Source: Chloroflexota bacterium (lineage in GTDB: Bacteria; Chloroflexota; Dehalococcoidia; SM23-28-2; RBG-16-64-32). From it: a DNA stretch of 8,152 nt. The notes below the pieces were generated by a model. That model ran no database searches. It was not told the origin of the DNA and saw nothing but the letters and a program-made list of their open reading frames with translations. The DNA is taken from the NCBI GenBank assembly GCA_022560365.1, contig JADFTG010000042.1, forward strand, positions 1 to 8,152, given 5' to 3'. Every line of letters starts with the position of its first letter. The stretch's first letter is position 1. This document shows positions 1 to 5,282 of the stretch, piece after piece. Position numbers and translations under genes: made by a program.

Positions 1-992
1 TCACCGCCGAGGCAGTGGGAAGAAACCTGGATGCCCGGGTCGGGGATCGCATCCACCGAGAGGATGAGGGGATCCGCACTGCCGGGGCCGTTGTTGTGGT
101 ATTCGTCCACCAGCAAGTAGTCGTAGCTCTGGCTGACGGCCACGTCGTTAACAATGGTGTCGCCGTTGATGTCGGACAGCGGCGGGACGAAGCTGCCGGC
201 CGGGACGCTGAGCGCGATGTTCTTCACGTCCTGCGGCACCGGACAGGGCTCGCCCTGAGCCTCGAGGCCGCCCACGTTAGCGGTGAGATTTGGGATGGCC
301 GTCGGTGTAGCACCACCATCGACGATGATGATATCCGTGAGTGTGAGTGAGCTGATGCCGAGGCCTACGCTCTTGAGCGCGATGCGGGCCAGGACGCCTT
401 CGCCCGCCTCTTCGGGGCCGACAGCGAGGTCAGCGTTGGCGACGCTGAACGAGCCGTCCGTGTCCGGCATGGTGTCGTTGATGGGAGTAAACGGGCCACT
501 GCCGGGGATCGCGGCCAGCAAGAGCGTGGAGTTGACTCCGACCACGTTCAGATGTGCCGGGCTGTATATCAGCTTAAACTGGAAGCCGGAGATCTTGTCT
601 CCTGAGTCAATCCCCTTGACGATGACGTCAAGGAAGAAGATCGTCCCGACTGCCACACTGCCTTTACAGGGGTCAATAACACCCAAAGGCCCATTGGCCG
701 GACTCTCAAAGGTGTTGCAGTCGATGTCGTCGGCGTCGGTGGTTCCGTCGAGGCCGTTGTCAATGGTATCGCTGCATGCCGGAAGTGGAGAGAGTACCAG
801 TACGCCGTCCTCAACCGGGTTTAAGGGCGTGTAAACGGGCACTGGGTCCATGTCGATGGCGATCAGGTCCACCGTACCCACGGGGTTAGCGTGGACGGTT
901 TCGCTGCCGCCGCTGAGCAGACTCCTGGCGCCCAATAAGGCAAGGGCCACCAGGGCTATTACTAGAAAGGAACTGATAGTAAGGCGTTTCAT
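1..992 (-). CDS. Secreted protein with cohesin-like domain (3' end cut off by window)
   Basis: The frame is open from ATG at 992 to the window edge without a stop, giving 330 residues of an incomplete protein. The N-terminus (MKRLTISSFLVIALVALALL) is a signal peptide with probable cleavage after V-H-A (residue 35). Residues 73-92 form a Cys-bounded Asp-rich motif (C-S-D-T-I-D-N-G-L-D-G ... D-I-D-C) like the 'CxDGxDNDxDG' motif of many secreted bacterial proteins. Residues about 105-240 look like a cohesin-type beta-sandwich: a strand with VGTIFFLDVIVKG, then ISGFQFKLIYSPAHLNVVGV, then GVLARIALKS and SSLTLTDIIIVDGG. This is the order seen in cohesins and related carbohydrate-module-like folds. 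Residues 250-330 are Cys-bounded and unrecognised. AAAGGGGG lies 7 bp before the ATG. The gene follows the dockerin-type gene in the same direction. The secreted call is firm; the cohesin call is by eye and could be another beta-sandwich adhesion fold. Confidence 0.8.
   Translation of the reverse strand, partial: MKRLTISSFLVIALVALALLGARSLLSGGSETVHANPVGTVDLIAIDMDPVPVYTPLNPVEDGVLVLSPLPACSDTIDNGLDGTTDADDIDCNTFESPANGPLGVIDPCKGSVAVGTIFFLDVIVKGIDSGDKISGFQFKLIYSPAHLNVVGVNSTLLLAAIPGSGPFTPINDTMPDTDGSFSVANADLAVGPEEAGEGVLARIALKSVGLGISSLTLTDIIIVDGGATPTAIPNLTANVGGLEAQGEPCPVPQDVKNIALSVPAGSFVPPLSDINGDTIVNDVAVSQSYDYLLVDEYHNNGPGSADPLILSVDAIPDPGIQVSSHCLGG
273..680 (-). other. Cohesin-like domain coding segment
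   Basis: This segment covers residues about 105-240 of the left-edge gene. Seen: the pattern 'V-G-x-x-F-x-L-D-V-x-V-x-G ... I-x-G-F-Q-F-x-L-x-Y-x-P-x-x-L-x-V-V', then a 'G-x-L-A-R-I-x-L-K' strand and a 'S-x-L-T-L-T-D-x-x-I-V-D' strand. Established: cohesins (family of the CipA/ScaA modules) carry these strands in this order and bind dockerins. Whether this copy binds a dockerin is inference. Confidence 0.6.
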
Positions 993-999
993 CGCCGCA

Positions 1000-1007
1000 C
1001 CCCCTTT
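1000..1007 (-). promoter_or_regulatory. Ribosome binding site of the cohesin-like gene
   Basis: On the minus strand AAAGGGGG ends 7 bases before ATG at 992. No other in-frame start with a comparable purine tract lies nearby, so this fixes the start. Confidence 0.6.
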
Positions 1008-1020
1008 ATGAATGTGTTCC

Positions 1021-1069
1021 TTTTTTCTTACCGCTTGCTAAATAAAACTGTTTGCGTATTTGATTTGTT
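1021..1069. other. AT-rich intergenic stretch between cohesin-like and dockerin-type genes
   Basis: About 28% G+C over 1021-1070, strikingly lower than the coding DNA on both sides. On the minus strand it reads as an A-rich leader upstream of the cohesin-like gene. I searched for sigma-70-type -35/-10 pairs here and found none that convinced me (TATTTA and TAAGAA have no matching -35). It may be an untranslated leader, a promoter of another type, or an A-rich region upstream of the ribosome binding site. Confidence 0.35.
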
Positions 1070-1107
1070 ACATCCAGCCCCCCGGCATGGGCCCGGGGGC
1101 TGGATGT
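1070..1107 (-). terminator. Strong GC-rich hairpin after the dockerin-type gene
   Basis: The arms ACATCCAGCCCCC (1070-1082) and GGGGGCTGGATGT (1095-1107) are perfectly complementary over 13 bp around a 12-base loop. Two further G-C pairs are possible if one C is bulged. The hairpin begins 12 bases after the stop codon at 1120-1122. The expected U-tract is missing: on the minus strand the stem is followed by AACAAATCAAATAC. It could therefore be a non-canonical terminator, a 3'-end stabiliser or a processing site that lets some transcription continue into the cohesin-like gene. Confidence 0.5.
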
Positions 1108-1119
1108 TATAAGGCCCGC

Positions 1120-2934
1120 CTAGTTCGGCACCGTCCCGGTCTTGTGGTCGGCACACTTATTACCGAAGACCGGCTTCAACTGAAGCACGTCGACGATGTC
1201 GATGTTGCCGCCGGTGCCGTTTATGTCATGCCGGTCGCTCGGTGTGCCGAAGACCGGCTTCAACTGCAAGACGTCGACGATGGTGATGACCTTGTCGTTG
1301 TCGAAGTCGACCGGCCACGTGTCGGTCTCGCCGAGGCCGTCGGAGCACTTGTCGTTCGGGTCGGTGCCCATATCGGTCTCCAGCGCGTCGCTGTAGCCGT
1401 CGTAGTCGCTGTCCGGGCTGTAGCTGGATCCGATCGGACCAATGATGGCGAATATGTCGCAGATGCCGTCGTTGTTGGTGTCGGCCAGGCCGATGCAGAC
1501 CGGCATCACGTTGGTGGAGCGGACGAAGCTGCCCTCACCGGTGGAGGTCGTGTCGTTCGGGTCACAGGCGTTGGTGATGCTGTCCCCCCTGGGGCCGCCG
1601 TCGGGCGCCGCGATCAGGTAGGTGGTCAGCAACTCGCTGTTCAGCTGAAGCGAGAAGTCGTCGGCAATGCCATCGCCGCCGGCCAGGTCCTGGCCGCCGT
1701 CCGCGATGCTCGGGCAGCCGTCCTGGGTGTTGGAGAAGCAGTCACCGTCCTCGTCGACGCCGTAGTTGTCTCCGCAGAAGACAGCGTCCATGGGAGGAGA
1801 CGTCGAGCCGCCTCCAGGGGGTCCAGCTCCACTGTCGGGGTCACAGACGTCGTGGAGACCGTCAAAGTCGGCGTCAGTGAAGCCGGCCTGGAAGGGGCAG
1901 GTGTCGTATGAGTTCTCGCGGCCATCGTTGTCCGCGTCGCGTTGGCCATAGCTGTACTGCCAGAACTCGTACTGCCCTGACGAAGACGGCGCCGTCAAGC
2001 GCGTCTCGCCTTCAGGCGTCAGGCCCAGCAGCATCGTCTCCACAAGAAGCGGCGCGCAGAAGTCGCCGATGGCGCTGGGGGACGTAACACTGGCCCCGAC
2101 GTCGTTGAGGAGTGACAGGGACAGGTCCCAGTCCGTGGTGCCGGTGAAGCCGAAGATGTGAGGCTGGTTGTTCGTGTTCACGGCGAACGGCTCCAGCTGG
2201 CGCGCCGAGAACTGGAAGAAGCTCAGGAGCTGCCAGTCGCCCTCGACGAACGTGGCGCCGGTGTAGCGGGCCAGGGGAACGATCGGTGGGATGCTCCCGT
2301 TCGGTCCGCCGAAGTAGTCAAGGTCGGGGTCGAAGACCTGCGGGTAGATGGACGGCATGGCGCCCACGAACGCCGAGGTGGAGTCGGCGATAAGGTCGCT
2401 GTTGGCGTCGGTAACGATGTTGGACCAGCGGTCCGGCGTGCCCTCAGCCTGGACGGGCAAGCTGCCGGTGGTGGACGAGTCGTAGAGGACGAAATCGATG
2501 ATCAGGCCCGTGGTGCAGGCGCCGCTGAGGACGCCGAGGTTGATCACCGATGTCAGTCCGCCCACCTTGTGGCCGTCGATGATGTCGGCGTCCGCCGCCG
2601 TCACGAACTTCGGGTTAGCAATAGTGATCACTGGTGAGCCGAAGTTGGAGTCACCAAACGGCACGTCGAGCGTGACGGTGAGGTCGGGGTTGCTGCTTGT
2701 AGCGGCGCTCCTGTCTGCACAGAGAGGATCGCCCTTCAGATCGTTGTCAACGGGTTTGATCGGCGGGCTCCCCGGAAAGACTGTCGAAAGCGCGTTGCAA
2801 AGACGCACGTCGCTGTCCGGAGCGTAAGTAGCTGCGTAGGTCGTATCCGAGGATGCGAAGGATATTAGAACCGCCGCCAGTATGGCGAAGACCCCAAAAC
2901 TCGCTAGGCCGGTACGTATATCCGGCAGATGCAT
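1120..2934 (-). CDS. Secreted protein with TSP3-like repeats and C-terminal dockerin-type domain
   Basis: A 604-residue protein. The chosen ATG (2934) has AAAGGGAGGGG 5 bases upstream; an ATG 11 codons earlier (2967) has no such site. Residues 1-35 are a signal peptide with probable cleavage near Y-A-A (33-35). Residues about 40-325 form a globular part I do not recognise. Residues 331-530 hold Asp-rich calcium-loop repeats of thrombospondin type 3 style: DADNDGRENSYDTCP, DADFDGLHDVCDP, DEDGDCFSNTQDGCP, DTNNDGICD and DSDYDGYSDALETDMGTDP. A Gly/Pro-rich stretch lies at 368-381. Residues 541-592 are a dockerin-type tandem, two copies of D-x-[DN] loops each ending in V-D-V-L-Q-L-K-P-V-F-G. Such tails are common on secreted Chloroflexota proteins. 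The likely role is as a surface or secreted structural or adhesive protein; no catalytic motif is visible. Confidence 0.88.
   Translation of the reverse strand: MHLPDIRTGLASFGVFAILAAVLISFASSDTTYAATYAPDSDVRLCNALSTVFPGSPPIKPVDNDLKGDPLCADRSAATSSNPDLTVTLDVPFGDSNFGSPVITIANPKFVTAADADIIDGHKVGGLTSVINLGVLSGACTTGLIIDFVLYDSSTTGSLPVQAEGTPDRWSNIVTDANSDLIADSTSAFVGAMPSIYPQVFDPDLDYFGGPNGSIPPIVPLARYTGATFVEGDWQLLSFFQFSARQLEPFAVNTNNQPHIFGFTGTTDWDLSLSLLNDVGASVTSPSAIGDFCAPLLVETMLLGLTPEGETRLTAPSSSGQYEFWQYSYGQRDADNDGRENSYDTCPFQAGFTDADFDGLHDVCDPDSGAGPPGGGSTSPPMDAVFCGDNYGVDEDGDCFSNTQDGCPSIADGGQDLAGGDGIADDFSLQLNSELLTTYLIAAPDGGPRGDSITNACDPNDTTSTGEGSFVRSTNVMPVCIGLADTNNDGICDIFAIIGPIGSSYSPDSDYDGYSDALETDMGTDPNDKCSDGLGETDTWPVDFDNDKVITIVDVLQLKPVFGTPSDRHDINGTGGNIDIVDVLQLKPVFGNKCADHKTGTVPN
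1159..1314 (-). other. Dockerin-type I-like domain (two EF-hand-like repeats)
   Basis: Residues 541-592 of the 604-aa protein. Repeat 1 is D543-F-D545-N-D547-K-V-I-T-I-V-D554, matching the calcium-loop positions 1, 3, 5 and 12 of dockerins. Repeat 2 is D570-I-N572-G-T-G-G-N-I-D-I-V-D582, which has one extra residue in the loop. Both are followed by the identical helix V-L-Q-L-K-P-V-F-G. Dockerins normally bind cohesins in a calcium-dependent way. Confidence 0.75.
1163..1288. repeat. Direct repeat, two 42-bp copies inside the dockerin region
   Basis: Copies at 1163-1204 and 1247-1288, with starts 84 bp apart (28 codons). Both begin CCGAAGACCGGCTTCAACTG and continue to GTCGACGATG with only a few differences. 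They encode the V-D-V-L-Q-L-K-P-V-F-G helices. Near-identity at the DNA level suggests recent duplication or gene conversion, or selection on the helix. Confidence 0.8.
1345..1944 (-). other. TSP3-like calcium-loop repeat region
   Basis: Residues 331-530 of the 604-aa protein contain at least five D-x-D-x-D-G-type loops, several followed by C-P or C-D as in thrombospondin type 3 repeats. The last one reads D-S-D-Y-D-G-Y-S-D-A-L-E-T ... G-T-D-P, a form frequent in bacterial surface proteins. The repeats are irregularly spaced and separated by non-repeat inserts at 368-388 and 427-480. Confidence 0.7.
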
Positions 2935-2939
2935 ATCGT

Positions 2940-2950
2940 CCCCTCCCTTT
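2940..2950 (-). promoter_or_regulatory. Ribosome binding site that sets the start of the dockerin-type gene
   Basis: AAAGGGAGGGG on the minus strand ends 5 bases before ATG at 2934. The longer reading from 2967 would translate through this site, so the internal ATG is preferred. Confidence 0.75.
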
Positions 2951-2974
2951 GGGCTCTGATGCTGCATTTACAGC

Positions 2975-3010
2975 TTATTCGTGGCTCGATTAAGCCAGAG
3001 GCACGAATAA
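2975..3010. repeat. Perfect 9-bp inverted repeat across the promoter (possible operator)
   Basis: TTATTCGTG (2975-2983) and CACGAATAA (3002-3010) are exact inverted copies separated by 18 bp, with half-sites 27 bp apart. A second dyad, TGGCT (2982-2986) and AGCCA (2993-2997), is nested inside. One outer arm lies in the spacer of the minus-strand promoter and the other covers its expected transcription start. That is where a dimeric repressor would block initiation. Function is inferred from position. Confidence 0.55.
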
Positions 3011-3017
3011 TTGTCAA
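2989..3017 (-). promoter_or_regulatory. Sigma-70-type promoter of the dockerin-type gene
   Basis: On the minus strand the -35 box is a perfect TTGACA (3017-3012). A 17-bp spacer and a -10 box CTTAAT (2994-2989, 4 of 6 consensus bases) follow. The predicted start is near 2982, giving a leader of about 48 bases before ATG at 2934. Confidence 0.6.
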
Positions 3018-3093
3018 CCCCTTCTGAACCTGAACACACGTTTTCTTCACCGGTTATGGCTACACTCTTTCTTCGTCAATAGATCGCGCGGCG

Positions 3094-3123
3094 TTGGCCC
3101 CACGTCGAGATGCCCCTTAAGAT
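3094..3123 (+). promoter_or_regulatory. Weak candidate promoter of the propeller/beta-helix pair
   Basis: TTGGCC (3094-3099), an 18-bp spacer and TAAGAT (3118-3123) match the sigma-70 consensus at 4 of 6 bases each. The predicted start lies about 25 bases before the start codon. It is the best pair I could find in 3018-3143, but matches this weak occur by chance. A small AGATA/TATCT hairpin (3120-3134) overlaps the -10 box and the expected start. Confidence 0.25.
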
Positions 3124-3143
3124 AAGTGCTATCTCGTTCACAC

Positions 3144-3150
3144 AAGGAGG
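3144..3150 (+). promoter_or_regulatory. Ribosome binding site pointing to a CTG start
   Basis: AAGGAGG, near-perfect, lies 6 bases before CTG at 3157 and 18 bases before TTG at 3169. The usual spacing of 5-9 bases favours the CTG. Confidence 0.65.
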
Positions 3151-3156
3151 CGAACT

Positions 3157-4188
3157 CTGAACAGGATATTGATACTGCTTACCGTAGCTGGCACACTGCT
3201 GGCGCTGGCCGCCGCCTGCGGTGATGACGACGACAGTGAGCCGGCGGATGGCGCGGCGACACCGACGCCAACGACGTCGGCAGGGGCCCCGGACACGAGT
3301 GACAATGGAGACAGCCCGACGCTGGCGCCGTTTTCGCCGGGCAGCGGCCAGGGGCCGGAGCCCAGCGGCCGGATCGCCTACTACACGTTCCGCGACGGCA
3401 ACCAGGAGATCTACATCATGAACGTGGACGGGAGCGACGAGACAAACCTGACGAACCACGAGGACCAGGACTTCGAGCCGGACTTCTCGCCGGACGGCGA
3501 AGAGATCGTCTTCGTCTCCGACCGGGACGGAGGGGCGCACCTCTTCATCATGAACTCCGACGGCTCGGAGCTGCGCAAGCTGACCTCCGGCCAGGGCGGC
3601 TACCTGAGCCCGCGCTGGTCGCCGGACGGCCAGACGATCGCCTTCAGCCGCTCGGGAACGATCTCCGTGATGAACGTCGATGGTACGGATATTCGGTCGG
3701 TCTTCGATCCGGGGCGGCAGGAGACGGCGCCGCCCTGCGAGGGGCCGGGCTTCGTCGGCGGCTGGTCGCCCGACAGCCAGCGCATCACTTACTATTCGGC
3801 GAGCATCACACGCGGCATCGCTGAGGTGTGCATCATCGGCGTTGACGGCACCGGCAGGCAGATCATCGCGAGCGACGACGTCAACACGCACGCTGAGCCG
3901 GTCTGGTCTCCCGACGGACGTTACATCGCCTACCGCTCGATCCGGGCCGGCCGCCACGAGATCTTCGTGGTGGACCTGGAGACGGGTGAGGAGACCCGGG
4001 TTACCGACAACCCGGCCATCGACACAGAGCCGGAATGGTCGCCGGACGGTGAGTGGCTCGCCTTCGCCGCCTTCCGCGAGAACGCGGGTCAGAACGAGGA
4101 CATCTACATTATGCGCAAGGATGGCTCGGACGTCCGGCGCCTGACCGACGACCCGGCGATGGAAAAGTACCCAATATGGGCTCCGTGA
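3157..4188 (+). CDS. TolB-like PD40 beta-propeller lipoprotein
   Basis: 343 residues if translation starts at CTG 3157; starting at TTG 3169 removes 4 residues. The CTG start is chosen because AAGGAGG is 6 bases upstream and because it restores the basic N-region (MNRILILLTVAGTLLALAAAC). The lipobox is A-A-A-C with Cys21 as the lipidated residue. Residues 22-70 are an acidic then Thr/Pro/Ser-rich linker. Residues 71-343 form a propeller of the TolB/PD40 class. W/F-S-P-D-G-type motifs sit at 109-114, 153-158, 203-207, 249-254 and 293-298, with 'I-x-x-M-N-x-D-G' strands between them. The protein ends at P-I-W-A-P, which can pair with the first strand (GRIAYY) to close a six-bladed ring. There is no catalytic domain, so it is likely a surface binding or scaffold protein rather than a peptidase. 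The stop overlaps the next gene, implying one transcript. Confidence 0.85.
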   Translation: MNRILILLTVAGTLLALAAACGDDDDSEPADGAATPTPTTSAGAPDTSDNGDSPTLAPFSPGSGQGPEPSGRIAYYTFRDGNQEIYIMNVDGSDETNLTNHEDQDFEPDFSPDGEEIVFVSDRDGGAHLFIMNSDGSELRKLTSGQGGYLSPRWSPDGQTIAFSRSGTISVMNVDGTDIRSVFDPGRQETAPPCEGPGFVGGWSPDSQRITYYSASITRGIAEVCIIGVDGTGRQIIASDDVNTHAEPVWSPDGRYIAYRSIRAGRHEIFVVDLETGEETRVTDNPAIDTEPEWSPDGEWLAFAAFRENAGQNEDIYIMRKDGSDVRRLTDDPAMEKYPIWAP

Positions 4189-5267
4189 GGCCCGGCCTCA
4201 GCGCCGCGGGACTGGCGCTCTTGGCCCTGGCTGCCCTGATCCTGGCGGCCTGCGGGAACGGCTCAGGCAACGATTCCCCCACGCTTCTGGTGAACAGCCT
4301 GGCCGACACGGACGAGCGCGACGGCACGCTGACGTTGCGCGAGGCGCTGCTCGTGGCCACGGGACAGATATCTCTCGCCGACCTGGACGACGCCGAACTC
4401 GCTCAGGTGGACGGCGCTGCTGGGCCGCAGTCGGACGACGTGATCCGCCTCGACGAGGCGCTCTCAGCCGGCGCGACGATCGCGCTGGAGTCCTCGTTGC
4501 CAGTTCTCAGTTCCGGCGGCGACACGATCGACGGCCGTCCCGTGGGGGGTGAAGAAGCGCCTGGCCTGGTGATCGACGGCAGCGCCGGCGCATTCACCTG
4601 CCTGCGCATAGATTCGTCGCGGAACGCCGTTCTGGGCGTCGAGTTCACCGCCTGCCGCACGGCGATTCTATTGGGGCAGCAGGCGGCGGAGAATCGCATC
4701 GGAGGGAGCGGGCCGGGAGAGGGGAACGTGATCTCTGGCAACGTCGTGGGGATCGAGCTGCGGGGACGGATGAACCTCATTCAAGGGAACTACATCGGCA
4801 TTGACCGCTCAGGCGAGCAGGCGGATGGCAACGACTTCGAGGGCATCTGGATCACTCCGCTGGGCAAGAGCAACACTATCGGCGGTCCCAACCCCGGTGA
4901 AGGCAACGTCATCTCCGGGAATCCGCTTTTCGGGATCAGCATCGACGGCGCTTTCGGCAACGTCGTGCAGGGTAACGTCATCGGGCTGAACGCTTCGGCG
5001 ACCGTCGCCGTGGGCAACCGCTATGGCATCAACATCCAGGCGGGGGCGACGGAGAACATCATCGGAGGGGATGCGCCGGAGGAAGCTAACGTCATCACCG
5101 GCAACAACACCGGAGTGCTCCTGCGGGACCCAGGGACGAGCGGCAACACCGTCCGCGGCAACCGCTTCGTAGTCACGGCTCGTGGGGACGAGGTGACTAA
5201 CGCGGCCGACATCTTCCAGGAGGCGAGTGCCTCCGGCAACGTGGTCGAAGACAACGAGCTGAAGTAA
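4176..5267 (+). CDS. Right-handed beta-helix lipoprotein with CSLREA-like N-terminus
   Basis: 363 residues. ATG 4176 overlaps the previous gene by 13 bases. GTG 4185, which shares bases with that gene's TGA, is an alternative start that removes 3 residues. GGAAAAG upstream is a modest ribosome binding site, and translational coupling is likely. The signal peptide ends in lipobox L-A-A-C (Cys26). Residues 38-58 (LVNSLADTDERDGTLTLREAL) resemble the CSLREA element found at the start of many secreted beta-helix proteins, but the usual Cys is replaced by Thr. Residues 80-360 have the short Asn/Gly-rich coils of a NosD-like parallel beta-helix. I-G-G ... N-V-I-[ST]-G-N is repeated at 175-189, 235-249 and 296-310. 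Such folds often bind or cleave polysaccharides, but no catalytic residues of a lyase could be identified, so substrate and activity are unknown. Confidence 0.85.
   Translation: MGSVRPGLSAAGLALLALAALILAACGNGSGNDSPTLLVNSLADTDERDGTLTLREALLVATGQISLADLDDAELAQVDGAAGPQSDDVIRLDEALSAGATIALESSLPVLSSGGDTIDGRPVGGEEAPGLVIDGSAGAFTCLRIDSSRNAVLGVEFTACRTAILLGQQAAENRIGGSGPGEGNVISGNVVGIELRGRMNLIQGNYIGIDRSGEQADGNDFEGIWITPLGKSNTIGGPNPGEGNVISGNPLFGISIDGAFGNVVQGNVIGLNASATVAVGNRYGINIQAGATENIIGGDAPEEANVITGNNTGVLLRDPGTSGNTVRGNRFVVTARGDEVTNAADIFQEASASGNVVEDNELK
4698..5105 (+). repeat. Three repeats of about 180 bp in the beta-helix gene
   Basis: The I-G-G-x-x-P-[GE]-E-[GA]-N-V-I-[ST]-G-N element is encoded at 4698-4742, 4878-4922 and 5061-5105, 60-61 codons apart. 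Copies 1 and 2 differ at only two residues. The third is more diverged (E-E-A, V-I-T). The spacing fits a whole number of beta-helix coils. Confidence 0.75.
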
Positions 5268-5282
5268 CGCCGCAGCGCTCGC
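5268..5282. other. 15-bp gap between convergent genes
   Basis: The stops of the beta-helix gene (5265-5267) and the opposing LolA/LppX-like gene (5283-5285) are 15 bp apart. No convincing terminator hairpin fits here, so transcripts from the two sides probably run into each other's 3' ends. Confidence 0.6.

Noticed and set aside
283..834. 183-codon plus-strand open frame opposite the cohesin-like gene
   Set aside because: Ser/Pro/Thr-rich shadow with no start signal; the opposite strand has a signal peptide and a recognisable fold.
1060..1911. 283-codon plus-strand open frame opposite the dockerin-type gene
   Set aside because: It runs through the hairpin and antisense to the TSP3 repeats. 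Composition (V-D-V-V-E-x) is that of a complement of Asp-rich repeats.
2935..2967. ATG 2967 as start of the dockerin-type gene
   Set aside because: No ribosome binding site before it, and the added residues are translated from the strong GGGAGGGG site that serves ATG 2934.
3076..3957. 293-codon minus-strand open frame opposite the TolB-like gene
   Set aside because: Arg/Asp/Val-rich translation with no signal or domain. It covers the divergent promoter region and the signal peptide of the real gene.
4053..4175. Longer N-terminus for the beta-helix gene
   Set aside because: The 41 added residues are Arg-rich and would bury the signal peptide, and they lie wholly within the propeller gene in another frame.
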